Source of the DNA: Rhodocyclus tenuis
GTDB lineage: Bacteria; Pseudomonadota; Gammaproteobacteria; Burkholderiales; Rhodocyclaceae
Direction of reading: 5' to 3'
Length of the DNA: 64,000 bases
NCBI RefSeq assembly: GCF_014197755.1
Contig: NZ_JACIGE010000009.1
Coordinates: 1 to 64,000, forward strand
Part shown: in pieces, positions 37,737 to 48,215 of the stretch
How the letters are laid out: every line of letters begins with the position of its first letter
Position numbering within the stretch: position 1 is the stretch's first letter
The notes under the pieces: generated by a model
What the model was told of the DNA's origin: nothing
Database searches by the model: none
The model's input: only the letters and a program-made list of their open reading frames with translations
Made by a program: the position numbers and the translations under genes

Positions 37737-38418
37737 GTTTCGTTCTGATGAGGTGGGGGGGCGTGCGAGTCGATGCACGCATCCGGCATCATGCCAGAAA
37801 GCGGTGCGCGCCCGGTCGCTGGCATGAGGGCACGCAGCGCTACGGCGCCGGAGTGGCAAAAACGGCGTGGTGCAGCCGAGTGCCAGTCACCGCGCCGATG
37901 CCAACGTTGCTGGTGCGGCCGATTGCCATGCGTATGGGTGACGTTGAGGATTGAAGAATGGCGTGGCAGCGGGAAAAGGGCATTCCGGGGCGCTTTTGTT
38001 GTAAAGGCGGTTGCAGGCGCTACCCTGTCGGCTCGGGTGTGGTCCCGGTGTAAGTACAGCAATCGTGCGGGTCGATTGACGTGTATTCGGTCTTTGTGGA
38101 CGTATATGCCGAGGTGCTATATTGGCGCTTTCGGCCAGAAGGGGGCAGCGGCACGGCGGCTCCATAGCGGACCTACGTGCCGGTGAGATTCGCATTTCCA
38201 CCGAATAATCAGCGAATCGCTGGCAGCTATCGACAAATTCTGAGCAAGGCAATGCCCTCCGGGGTGGTTCAGGCGCCAGCTCTTGATTTTACGGAAAGAC
38301 GGGTTTGATTAGGGTGTGCTAAAAGTTCCTACATCTATGTTTTCAAATAGATTTCATCGCAAAGCTCAAGATTATTTGACGCGATGGCGGATTATTTTCC
38401 GTCTTTTAGAAAGTCCAC
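37737..38418. other. Non-coding stretch left of the integron cassettes
   Basis: No gene with recognisable features is seen. GC content falls from about 38,280 onward, marking the edge of the transferred segment. No integrase gene is present here, although an integron integrase would normally lie on this side. The frames at 37773-38186 and 37691-38062 lack ribosome sites and family features. Confidence 0.5.
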
Positions 38419-38425
38419 GTTAGAC
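38419..38425 (+). other. Possible cassette-insertion core (GTTAGAC)
   Basis: GTTAGAC fits the integron core GTTRRRY and lies at the left edge of the first cassette. No paired RYYYAAC element is found upstream, so this is more like an attI or a secondary site than an attC. Confidence 0.45.
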
Positions 38426-38441
38426 ATTAGGACCAATAACA

Positions 38442-38642
38442 GTGTCCGATCAATCCATTCAAGGAATGACCGTAAATGAGCGGCTATATCACTTCGGCTT
38501 GATGGAAGCCTTCGACGCAGCGGCGCGGTCGAGAGACTTAGATGCGCTGCAAAGCGTGTTGCTCCAGGTTCGCTTTTCCGAAGAACAAGCGAGATACACG
38601 GCTACGACAGTCTTGGAAAATCCTACGCGCTATGGCTATTAA
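38442..38642 (+). CDS. Integron cassette protein, 66 residues, unknown function
   Basis: The first cassette gene starts at a GTG (38442) or at an ATG at 38466. It encodes a small helical protein, with EAFDAAARSRDLDALQSVLL in the middle and the end TTVLENPTRYGY. I do not know a function. It is followed 37 bases later by an attC site, the usual layout of a mobile cassette. Base composition is lower in GC than the surrounding genes. Confidence 0.72.
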   Translation: MSDQSIQGMTVNERLYHFGLMEAFDAAARSRDLDALQSVLLQVRFSEEQARYTATTVLENPTRYGY

Positions 38643-38678
38643 TCGCGATTTTCTTCAGACGGCTGTTCGCGCGTTGAT

Positions 38679-38774
38679 GTTTAACCCTGCAGTCGAGCGG
38701 GACAGCCAACAAGCTGCGCTTGTTGCTTCCCCCCGTGCTTCGCACTCCGGCTGCCCCTCACTTCCACGTTGGGC
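38679..38774 (+). repeat. attC recombination site of cassette 1
   Basis: The 96-base site opens with GTTTAAC (RYYYAAC) and closes with GTTGGGC (GTTRRRY). Inside it AGCGGGACAGCC is nearly complementary to GGCTGCCCCTC. The loop contains perfect AACAAGC/GCTTGTT arms and a small GTGC-TTC-GCAC hairpin. This folded-strand layout is characteristic of attC sites. Confidence 0.88.
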
Positions 38775-38804
38775 GTCATAGACAGATGACGTTGCGACTA
38801 GAGA

Positions 38805-39986
38805 ATGCGCAAACTTGTCCGATCACTTAAGGAACACCAACTTTCCAAGGCATTTACTAGAGATGATTGGAGCATTGCCACACGAAGCGCATTCACGCCG
38901 TACTTTCGTCGCCAGCAGCAATTAAGCAAGAACATTGACTCGTTCCACATCGAACTAAGAAATCTTGCGCGCATTGCTCTATTTCCAGAATACACATACC
39001 TTCTTTCGTGGTGTTTGCGTTTGCATCGTCGGGTTCTTCGGATTGATCGCCAAGGGGCGTACGAAAATTTACTAAAGTACTTTGCGAATATGCAGACATC
39101 GGACGACCGATGGCTAAACATGTTTGAAACTTCGGTTCCGCTTGAGGCAGATGCAGCTATACACGACAAGATCTATCAGTTGTTTTCTACAATCGATGGG
39201 GTTGCCGAGGGTTGCTTCAAACCCCAACTCCAGATTCTGTTTTCGTTCGCGCAAAGATGCTCCGGGAACCCGTGGCCGAACGACGTCACTAAGATGGATT
39301 TCGGTGCCCTTGTTGCTGAGTTTCCGGGCAGTCTGCGCAGTCAAGCATCGGCGTTGCTGACGGACCCTGAATTATCAATCAATATTAATCAGTGGCGCAA
39401 TATTGCGGCCCACAAGACGTTTCAGCTAGTCGGGCCGCGGACAATCGAAATCAAATATGGGAAGGGAACTGCTCACGTTCGTCGACTCGGCTTACATCGA
39501 CTCAGAAAGGTGTGGCATTGGCTTTTACGAATACACACGGCAACGCGGCTCGCTAACACAATTACCTACATAGAGCACATGCCAGAATTGCACGCATTGG
39601 GAATTCCGACAATCAACAGGCGCCTGTCGGCTACGCTGCTGCATATCGCCCACGGCCTGTCAACCGTTGGCTTCGAGAGTGTTGCATGGAAATGTGTTAA
39701 GCGAGATGGTGTTCTTGTCGTACGTGATCGCCAGGGCAGACCAGCACGGCACGCACTAATACACGCCTCTCAAATGCTCGATCAACTCAGTGTTGGAATC
39801 CTTCTTGATCCTTCCACACGGAATGCGTTGGATAGAGCTGGAATCTCGTTAGTCCTAAAAGACGGGACGCCCTACGGTACAGCTCTGGTTCCAGTGCAAG
39901 TCGCAGACGCGTTTACTCTCCGCAAAATAGATTTGGCCGACTACATGGACAACATCCAATGGGTAATAGAAAAGTCGCAGAACTGA
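38805..39986 (+). CDS. Integron cassette protein with RNxxxH motif
   Basis: A 393-residue protein filling the second cassette, not recognised as a named family. Charged helices dominate. Residues Arg198-Asn199-Ile-Ala-Ala-His203 (in QWRNIAAHK) match the R-x4-6-H motif of HEPN RNase domains. The C-terminal part (from about residue 270) has a mixed composition. The ORF ends 2 bases before the attC site. HEPN proteins often act in phage defence, so an RNase or abortive-infection role is a guess. GC content is lower than the genome. Confidence 0.78.
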   Translation: MRKLVRSLKEHQLSKAFTRDDWSIATRSAFTPYFRRQQQLSKNIDSFHIELRNLARIALFPEYTYLLSWCLRLHRRVLRIDRQGAYENLLKYFANMQTSDDRWLNMFETSVPLEADAAIHDKIYQLFSTIDGVAEGCFKPQLQILFSFAQRCSGNPWPNDVTKMDFGALVAEFPGSLRSQASALLTDPELSININQWRNIAAHKTFQLVGPRTIEIKYGKGTAHVRRLGLHRLRKVWHWLLRIHTATRLANTITYIEHMPELHALGIPTINRRLSATLLHIAHGLSTVGFESVAWKCVKRDGVLVVRDRQGRPARHALIHASQMLDQLSVGILLDPSTRNALDRAGISLVLKDGTPYGTALVPVQVADAFTLRKIDLADYMDNIQWVIEKSQN

Positions 39987-39987
39987 C

Positions 39988-40053
39988 GCCCAACCCATAA
40001 TCCACCGGACATGCGCGAATAGCCGCGCAGGCCGGTGATTTCAACCGTTGAGC
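39988..40053 (+). repeat. attC recombination site of cassette 2
   Basis: The 66-base site opens with GCCCAAC and closes with GTTGAGC. CACCGG pairs with CCGGTG, and TGCGCG with CGCGCA around an AATAGC loop. Both core elements fit the attC consensus. It directly follows the cassette 2 stop codon. The following 200 bases to 40,261 hold no gene I can support. Confidence 0.87.
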
Positions 40054-40261
40054 GACCGCTTTCTTAGGGCGCCAATGACCGGAATAGCTCGGGAGTGAGC
40101 GGTTGTCGGGACTGGGAGCGGACGTTCGTTACGCTGAGCCACCCTCGTCAGCTACCGACCGCAAAGGCCGATCTGGTAGCCAAGCATGGAGAACGCCCGT
40201 CCCCCGACCCGAAATACGCCCGCATCTCCCCGAAGCCGGTGAACGCCGCTCTCCCAACCCC

Positions 40262-41008
40262 CTACCCCGCCATCAGCGCGAACACTCCCCAGCCGAGGTA
40301 TTCACGCGTGTAGGTGGCATGGCGCGTCGGTTCCGTGTTCAGCAGGGTTCGCACTTCCGCCGCCAGCTCGTCGTCGGGGTTGGCGTCCAGCCAGCGGCGC
40401 AGGGTGAGCCATTTGGCCGCCTCGTAGCGGTCCCAGCCGTCCTGGTCGGCGAGAACCATTTCCACGACGTCGTAGCCGAGTTGGCCGAAGGACGCGAGCA
40501 GTTCGGGCAGCGCCATAAAGTCGGCAACCGATTGGGCAAGGCAGCCCCTGGCGATTTCCTCCGTCGGCGGCACTTGTCGCCAGTAGGGCTCGCCGATCAG
40601 GATGATTCCGCCGCTGCGCAGGCTCCTTGCCAGTAGCTCGACCGTGCCGTCAACGCCGCAGCCGATCCAGGTGGCGCCGACGCACGCCGCCACATCGACC
40701 TTTTCGTCGGCAACGTAGCCGGCGGCGTCGCCATGGATGAAGCTGACTTGCCCGCTGACGCCGAGTTCTTCGGCGCGGTGCCTTGCCTGCGCGGTGAAGA
40801 GCGGGCTCATGTCGACGCCGGTGCCGACGATGCCGTGATCGCGCGCCCAGGTGCACAGCATTTCGCCCGAGCCGCTGCCGAGGTCGAGCACGCGGTTTTC
40901 GGGTTCGAGGCGCAGGGCCTCGCCGAGCGTTGCAAACTTCTGCGCGGTGAAAGGGTTGTGAATGCGGTGGGCGCTTTCGCTGATGTTGAAGATGCGTGGG
41001 ATGTCCAT
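40262..41008 (-). CDS. SAM-dependent methyltransferase
   Basis: A 248-residue class I methyltransferase. Motif I is VLDLGSGSGEMLC near residue 40, followed by the acidic loop VGTGVDMS near 62, the GDAAGY segment near 93 and IGEPYW. The substrate is unknown. The ATG lies in ATGGACATCCC, with no strong ribosome site visible. The gene lies just right of the cassettes but has normal GC. Confidence 0.86.
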   Translation of the reverse strand: MDIPRIFNISESAHRIHNPFTAQKFATLGEALRLEPENRVLDLGSGSGEMLCTWARDHGIVGTGVDMSPLFTAQARHRAEELGVSGQVSFIHGDAAGYVADEKVDVAACVGATWIGCGVDGTVELLARSLRSGGIILIGEPYWRQVPPTEEIARGCLAQSVADFMALPELLASFGQLGYDVVEMVLADQDGWDRYEAAKWLTLRRWLDANPDDELAAEVRTLLNTEPTRHATYTREYLGWGVFALMAG

Positions 41009-41070
41009 GGTGTGTGTTCCTTGCAGGTGTGAGCGGGCAAGGGCCAGCGGCTGGCCCTGCCCGCAGTGGC

Positions 41071-41328
41071 TTACTGGTTGTCGAGCTGTGCACGAACCGC
41101 GCGCAGGCCAGCCTTGTTGATGCGGTAGGGCTGTCCGTTCTGCGAGGCGATCAGGCGCTTGCTGCGCAGCTTCTTGAAGACGGGCAGCGTGCAGTCCGCC
41201 AGCAGCAGGCCGTCGCGGGTGTAACAGTCGATCGAAGAGATGTGGCCAGCGGCATCGCGGCTGTGCACGATGCGACCGCCCTTGGCGAGGACGTGCAGCG
41301 TCCTCTGCTCAGGCTTTGAAATGTTCAT
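41071..41328 (-). CDS. yjhX: YjhX family protein
   Basis: This 85-residue protein matches the YjhX (UPF0386) family, starting [20 protein letters not shown], with a DNA-binding-like fold and [19 protein letters not shown]. In E. coli, YjhX has been described as a toxin with the YjhQ acetyltransferase as antitoxin; no partner gene is seen here. The start at 41328 agrees with family length. Confidence 0.86.
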   Translation of the reverse strand: MNISKPEQRTLHVLAKGGRIVHSRDAAGHISSIDCYTRDGLLLADCTLPVFKKLRSKRLIASQNGQPYRINKAGLRAVRAQLDNQ

Positions 41329-41553
41329 TGTGGAGATTCTCAAGCAATCAAAATGCATGACAGGCGACTGACCCATAGGGTCGTCACCGATTCTTTGCAT
41401 AGCGATAACTGGCACACCGAAAAGCGCGGCAGTTATCGGATTGCGACAATCTCCAACATATCCAGGAAGCCTGTTTTGATTGAAAAGCTGGCGGCCTTGC
41501 ACCGGCCAGCGGAAGCAATTATAGCGCTGCGCGGCGTCTGGCTGGCTTGCTGC

Positions 41554-42895
<1,342 letters not shown>

Positions 42896-42903
<8 letters not shown>

Positions 42904-44758
42904 GGCGTGCCGCGAGAGGAAGTTCGAGGGTGAACACGGCGCCGCCGTCGGGATGGTTGGCGCCGTGCAGGTGGCCGCCGAAATCGCGCACGATGCCGGC
43001 GGAAATCGCCAGCCCGAGGCCGAGTCCGTCGCCGGCGGCTTTGGTGGTGAAGAAGGGCTCGAACAGGTGCGCCGCCGCCTCGTCGGAAAGGCCCGGCCCG
43101 TGGTCGCGCACGTGCAGGCGCACCTGCGTCTCGCTGCATTCCCAGCCGACTTCGAGGCGCGGCTGTGGCTGGCCGGCCATGGCGTCGAGCGCGTTGCCGA
43201 TCAGGTTCACCAGCACCTGCTCGAGCCGGTTGGCGTCGCACAGGGCCACCGGGTCTTCGCTCGGGCAGCTGCGTTCGACCACGGCGCCGGCGCGGCGCAG
43301 CCGCGATTCGAGCAGCGCCAGCGCGTTGTCGAGCGCGCGGCACAGCGGCACTTCGGCGCTCTGCCCGCTCGACTTGCGCGCGAAGGTGCGCAGCTGGCCG
43401 CTGATGCGCCCCATGCGGTCGACCATCTCGGCGATGCGGCCGAGGTTGGTGCGCGTGGTGTCGACGTCGCCGCGTTCGAGGAACTTGCCGGCGTTGGCCG
43501 AGAGCGTGCGCAGCGCCGCCAGCGGCTGGTTGAGTTCGTGCGCGATGCCGGCCGAAAGCTGGCCGATCACGGCCAGCTTGCCGGCCTGCACCAGCTCGTC
43601 CTGCGCCGCGCGCAGCGTGCGTTCGGCGCGGATGCGCTCGCCCACCTCGTCCTGCAGCTGCTGGTTGGCGGTGGATAGGTCGGCGGTGCGCTCCTCGACC
43701 TTGCGTTCGAGCTGGTCGTGCGCGCGCTGCAGTTCCTCGCGCGCCGCCAGCCGGTCGCGCAGGTGGCGGCGGCGCTCGTTGACGATGATGCCGAGCATGC
43801 ACAGGCAGGCGGCGGCAATGGCGGCCAGCGCGGCGCGGCTCTGCGCCAGTTCGTCGACCTGCTCGAGTTGCGAGAGCACGGTCAGCGTCCACGGCGTACC
43901 GGGCAGCGCGCGCGACTGTTCGAGGAAGCGCCCGCTCACCGGATAGACCGAAACGGTTTCCGGTCGCGTCGTAGCAATGCGCACCAGCCGCGTGCCGCCC
44001 TCATAGGTCGCCAGCTGCTGCAGGCCGAGCGGCGGCAGCGGGCGCCGGTTGTACTGCTGCGTGCGCTCGAAGTTGGCGCGGGTGGCGTCGTCGAGCCCGC
44101 GCAGTGCGGTGAATTTCCAGCCGGGAACGGCCGAAAGGATGACGACGCCGTTCTCGTCGGCGACGAACACCGGCGCTTCGACCGTCGCCCACGACTTTTC
44201 CAGCTGTTCGAGGCTGACCTTGGTCACCGCCACGCCGAGCGTTCCCTTGTCGCCGGTCAGCGCTGTGGCGAGGTAGTAGCCGGGTTCGCTGCGCGTGGTG
44301 CCGATGCCGAAGAAGCGGCCGCTGCCGCTGACGAGCGCGTCCTTGAAGTAGGGGCGGAACGACAGGTCTTCGCCGAGAAAGCTGTCCGGCCGCCGCCAGT
44401 TGCTCGTCGCCAGCACGCGGCCCTGCGTATCCATGATGTAGATCGAGAGCGTGCCGGCGCGCTCGTTGAGCTTTTCCAGGTAGGCATTGACGCGTTCGCG
44501 CGTGCGTCTGTCAACCTTGCCGGCAAGCACGTCGAGCACCTCCTGCTCGAGGCTCAGCGTGCCGGGCAGGAAGGCGTACTTGCTGATCTCGCGTTCGAGG
44601 CTGCCGGCGTAGATTTCCAGTCGGTGCAGACCGGTCGCCTGCAGCTCGGCGATGCCGAGACGCTGGCCGATGCGGTAGGCCGAGAAGCCGCATAGCCCGA
44701 CCAGCAGCAGGCAGAGCAGCAGCAGGGACAGCGCGCGGAGCGTGCGGGCTTGGGGCAT
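42896..44758 (-). CDS. dctB: C4-dicarboxylate sensor histidine kinase DctB
   Basis: A 620-residue kinase with two membrane helices (about residues 8-28 and 305-325) flanking a periplasmic dCACHE sensor with LGEDLSFRPYF and SEPGYYLATAL, typical of DctB. A coiled coil follows. The phospho-His is in GIAHELNQPLAAL, and the ATP-binding segments include NLIGNALDAM and GLGLGLAIS. It pairs with DctD, overlapping by 8 bases. Confidence 0.92.
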
Positions 44759-44844
44759 CGGCGTCGGTTCGCTGGGGATGCGCGGAGCGGGGAGTGGTTG
44801 GAAAGTGCCTGGAGGCCGAGCTGCGGGCTATGGTAGCAGCGGCA

Positions 44845-45600
44845 TCAGCCGATCAGGTCGGCGATCTGCTTGGCGATGAGCACCACCACCACACCGAGGA
44901 AAGCCTTGCGGATGAAACCGGCGCCGTGCTTGAGCGCCAGCCGGACGCCGAGGTAGGAGCCGGCGAGGTTGCACACCGCCATGATCAAGCCGATCTGCCA
45001 CAGGATCGGGCCGTGGCCGGCAAAGAAGGCAATCGCCGAAAGATTGGTGGCGAAATTGATCATCTTGGCGCTGGCCGAGCTTTGCACGAAATCCATGCCG
45101 AACAGGCGCACGCAGCCGAAGATCAGGAAGCTGCCGGTGCCCGGCCCGAAGAAACCGTCGTAGAGGCCGATGACGCCGCCGAAGAGTGCGCCTTTCCAGC
45201 GGTCGGCGGCATTGAGCTCGCGCGTCGCATGCTGGCCGAGATCCTTGCGCATGAAGGTGTAGACGGCCACCACTATCATCAGCACGACGACCAGCGGACG
45301 CATCGTCTCGCGCGGCAGCCAGGCGACCAGCGCGGCGCCGCCCCAGGCGCCGACCAGCGCCGCCAGCGTCGCCGGCAGTACCACCAGCCAGGGAATGCGC
45401 ACGCTGCGCGAGTAGCGCCACAGCGCGGCGCCGGTGCCGGCGATGCTCGCTATTTTGTTGGTGCCGAACAGCGTCGGGATCGCTGTTTGCGGAAACTGCG
45501 CCAGCAGCACCGGAATCTGGATCAGTCCGCCGCCGCCGACGACGGCGTCGACCATGCCGGCAAAGAAGGCGGCAGCCGCCAGGATGGGCCAGTCGATCAT
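44845..45600 (-). CDS. TSUP family (TauE/SafE-like) transporter
   Basis: A 251-residue membrane protein with about seven helices and the duplicated family motifs AGMVDAVVGGGGLIQIPVL near residue 14 and GGVIGLYDGFFGPGTGSF near 140. TSUP members export sulfite, sulfoacetate or other organic sulfur compounds. The substrate is unknown here. It lies between dctA and dctB, with a terminator in front. Confidence 0.86.
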   Translation of the reverse strand: MIDWPILAAAAFFAGMVDAVVGGGGLIQIPVLLAQFPQTAIPTLFGTNKIASIAGTGAALWRYSRSVRIPWLVVLPATLAALVGAWGGAALVAWLPRETMRPLVVVLMIVVAVYTFMRKDLGQHATRELNAADRWKGALFGGVIGLYDGFFGPGTGSFLIFGCVRLFGMDFVQSSASAKMINFATNLSAIAFFAGHGPILWQIGLIMAVCNLAGSYLGVRLALKHGAGFIRKAFLGVVVVLIAKQIADLIG

Positions 45601-45623
45601 GCGTTGTTCACGATTCTTTCAGG

Positions 45624-45692
45624 AAAAAAGCCCGGTGCAGCGCACCGGGCCGAAGATGCTACGGAAAGCAGGGTGGCCGGTAAAGGCCACCC
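45624..45692 (-). terminator. Two terminator hairpins after dctA
   Basis: On the minus strand the first hairpin is GGGTGGCC/GGCCACCC (45671-45692). The second has perfect nine-base arms GCCCGGTGC/GCACCGGGC (45630-45650) followed by TTTTTT, a classical intrinsic terminator. Together they should end the dctA message before the transporter gene. Confidence 0.85.
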
Positions 45693-45711
45693 CCGCTTTG
45701 GAACTGCATGT

Positions 45712-47016
45712 TCAGGCAGTCGGCGCGAGCGCCAGTTCCGAGGCCGGCGTCAGCGCTGCGTCCTCGTCGGCCAGCGCCGGGTCAACCGGATCGATCGCAT
45801 TTTCCCACTTGGCGACGACGGCGGTGGCGATGGCGTTGCCGAGCACGTTGGTGACGGTGCGGCCCATATCGAGGAAGTGTTCGATGCCGAGCACTAGCAG
45901 CAGGCCGGCTTCGGGCAGGCCGAACATCGGCAGCACGGCGGCGACGACGACCAGCGAGGCACGCGGCACGCCGGCGATCCCCTTGGACGACACCATCAGC
46001 ACCAGCAGCATGGTGAACTGCGTGGTCAGGCTCATCTCGATGCCGTAGGCCTGTGCGATGAACAGCGTCGCGAAGGTGGTGTAGATCATCGAACCGTCGA
46101 GGTTGAACGAGTAGCCGAGCGGCAGCACGAAGCCGGTGACGCGGCTGCGCACGCCGAACTTCTCCAGCTGTTCCATCAGCTTCGGATACGCCGACTCGCT
46201 GCTCGCCGTCGAGAAGCCGAGCAGCATCGGGCCGCGCACCAGCTTGAGCAGGCGGAACACCTCCTTGCCGAGAACGAAATAGCCGGCGGCGATGAGCACC
46301 AGCCACAGCGCGCCGAGCGCAACGCAGAAGCCGAACAGCAGCTTGCCGAAGACGAGCAGCATGCCGACGCCCTGCGTGGTGATGACGCCGGCCACCGCGC
46401 CGAAGACACCGACCGGCGCAAAGCGCATCACGTAGTCGGTCACCTTGAGCATCACGTGCACGATCTCTTCCATCGTGTTCACCAGGCTGCGCGCCGCCTG
46501 GTTGTGCAGGTGGCCGAGCGCCAGCCCGAAGAAGACGGCGAAAACGAGGATCTGCAGGATCTCGTTGGCGGCCATCGCCTCGACGATGTTCTTCGGGAAA
46601 ACGTGGGTGATGAAGTCCTTGAGGTTGAGCGCACTGGTTTTCAGATTCAGCGCCGCGCCCGATTCGGGCAGCGGCACGCTGAGCCCGGCGCCCGGCTGCA
46701 GCAGGTTGGCAAAGACCAGACCGAGCAGCAGCGAACAGAACGAGGCGCCGACAAACCAGCCGAGCGCGCGGGCGCCGATGCGGCCGACCGTCTTCGAGTC
46801 GCCCATGCCGGCCAGACCGGAAACCAGCGTGGCGAGGATCAGCGGCGCGATGATCATCTTGATCAGGCGCAGGAAGATGTCGGTGAGGATGCTGAAATAG
46901 CCGGCAATTTCCTTGGCCGCTTCGGGGCTGCCGGCCTGCGTGTTGCAGATGTAGCCGACGATGATGCCGAGGACCATGGCGATGCCGATCCAGGAGGTCA
47001 GCCGATTCATTTTCAT
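45712..47016 (-). CDS. dctA: C4-dicarboxylate:cation symporter DctA
   Basis: A 434-residue DAACS-family carrier for succinate, fumarate and malate. Family signatures are SILTDIFLRLIKMIIAPLIL near residue 42, the substrate loop LGFSTASSESAYPKLM near 268, PLGYSFNLDGSM near 301, and the C-terminal DMGRTVTNVLGNAIA. The start at 47016 (MKMNRLTSWI) has an AAGGAA site 6 bases upstream; the longer frame is leader. Sigma-54 promoter and DctD-type sites lie upstream. Confidence 0.94.
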   Translation of the reverse strand: MKMNRLTSWIGIAMVLGIIVGYICNTQAGSPEAAKEIAGYFSILTDIFLRLIKMIIAPLILATLVSGLAGMGDSKTVGRIGARALGWFVGASFCSLLLGLVFANLLQPGAGLSVPLPESGAALNLKTSALNLKDFITHVFPKNIVEAMAANEILQILVFAVFFGLALGHLHNQAARSLVNTMEEIVHVMLKVTDYVMRFAPVGVFGAVAGVITTQGVGMLLVFGKLLFGFCVALGALWLVLIAAGYFVLGKEVFRLLKLVRGPMLLGFSTASSESAYPKLMEQLEKFGVRSRVTGFVLPLGYSFNLDGSMIYTTFATLFIAQAYGIEMSLTTQFTMLLVLMVSSKGIAGVPRASLVVVAAVLPMFGLPEAGLLLVLGIEHFLDMGRTVTNVLGNAIATAVVAKWENAIDPVDPALADEDAALTPASELALAPTA

Positions 47017-47102
47017 GGGAATTTCCTTTGAACGGGGCGAATGGAGCGAGGGGCCGGCGCGGACGGTCGGCTGGGCCGGGGCGAGTGCGCTGCCAGCTTG
47101 TT

Positions 47103-47118
47103 CGCACGCTCCGTGCCA
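47103..47118 (-). promoter_or_regulatory. Sigma-54 promoter of dctA
   Basis: The minus strand reads TGGCACG-GAGC-GTGCG. The -24 element is perfect and the -12 element keeps the TGC core with correct spacing, the same pattern as the rnf promoter. Start expected near 47091, about 75 bases before the dctA ATG. Confidence 0.82.
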
Positions 47119-47178
47119 GCGCGACAGGCGCCGGGGCACTGGTTTCAAAGGGCTTTTTTCGGGTTGTCGGGCGCGCCG

Positions 47179-47225
47179 GTCGGAAAACCGGATGTGCGCG
47201 CCGGCAGCCGTCCGGAAAACCGGAC
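47179..47225 (-). promoter_or_regulatory. Twin palindromic sites, likely DctD operators
   Basis: GTCCGGAAAACCGGAC (47210-47225) is a perfect palindrome. A partial copy, GTCGGAAAACCGGAT, sits at 47179-47193 with centres 32 bases apart, about three helical turns. They lie 60-120 bases upstream of the -24 element and resemble DctD sites of rhizobia. Confidence 0.72.
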
Positions 47226-47251
47226 GACGGGGGCTGGCCGGGCAGGCTCGC

Positions 47252-48022
47252 CTAGGCTTGCGTGGCGAAGGGCGCGAAGGCGTCCGGGTCGCCGGCGAAC
47301 AGGCGTTCGAGCAGGCGTTTTTCGCCGCGCGCGACGCCGTCGAGGAACTCGCTGGCGTCGTCGCCCATCCGGCGGAAGGCGGCGAAGCCGTGGGCGAGGA
47401 AGGCGTGCAGTTCGCCAAGCCCGGCCAGTTGCGCCGGTCCGGCCATCAGCTTCAACAGCGTCGACAGCAGGGACTTCCGTGCCAGATGCTCAAGGATGGC
47501 GCCGACTTCGCCGATCAGCGCGATCTGGCGCAGGCGTTCAGGGCGGCGGCCGACGGTGACGTAGGCGGCGACGTAACGGCCGACGTCGATTTCGCCGACG
47601 CGGCCCGGCGCCGTTGCGGGCGCTGCCGTGCGGCGCAGTTCGGCGATCATCGCCGCGTCGAGATCTTCGGAGAGGGCGTCGAGCTCGACCGCCAGCGCCA
47701 TCGCCTGCAGCGCCGATTCGGGCAGCATCGCCACCAGCATCGGCAGGATGCGTTCGACTTCCTCGTCGCGTTCGGAGAAGTCCTTCGGGCCGTAGAGGTC
47801 GTCGAGGAAAAAGCGCGACGCTTCGCCGAAGCGCTCGCTTGCGAGGAAATGCGCGTGGCTCTCGGCCAGCCGTGCCGCCTGCCAGGCGCGCAGGGCAAGG
47901 CGGTCGTCGCCCTCGGTGCTACCGGGCGGCGCGCGCCGGCGCAGTTCGGCAGCGGCCGACAGGTGTCGGCGCAACGCGGCGGCGAGCGCCTCCTTGCTTT
48001 CTTCTTCTGGCAGTTCGCTCAT
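47252..48022 (-). CDS. FFLEELY-type hypothetical protein
   Basis: A 256-residue all-helical soluble protein with RFFLDDLYGPKDFSERD near residue 70, the signature of a conserved group annotated as FFLEELY proteins. Function is unknown. The rest is Ala/Leu-rich, and the C-terminus ends in FAPFATQA. It is upstream of dctA on the same strand but separated by the dctA promoter region. Confidence 0.75.
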   Translation of the reverse strand: MSELPEEESKEALAAALRRHLSAAAELRRRAPPGSTEGDDRLALRAWQAARLAESHAHFLASERFGEASRFFLDDLYGPKDFSERDEEVERILPMLVAMLPESALQAMALAVELDALSEDLDAAMIAELRRTAAPATAPGRVGEIDVGRYVAAYVTVGRRPERLRQIALIGEVGAILEHLARKSLLSTLLKLMAGPAQLAGLGELHAFLAHGFAAFRRMGDDASEFLDGVARGEKRLLERLFAGDPDAFAPFATQA

Positions 48023-48215
48023 GATCGGCGGGCTTGTGATGGCGCGCGGGCAGGGTGCGCCGGCGCGGCGAGGGGATTATGCGCCGAGCGCGCGTCCGGG
48101 GTTTAGAGGAAAACGCCTAGGCAGGGAATTCGCCAAGGTCATACACTGCAGTTCCGCGCATGGCCGCGCCGGATCGATTGCCGCCGGCCAGACCGGCAGG
48201 AGAAAGGAGCGACCC

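Noticed and set aside
37773-38186. 137-codon plus-strand frame left of the cassettes
   Set aside because: No ribosome site or family features, and the composition matches non-coding DNA at the edge of the insert.
40054-40261. A third attC or cassette right of attC2
   Set aside because: I found no RYYYAAC/GTTRRRY pair with complementary arms in this stretch.
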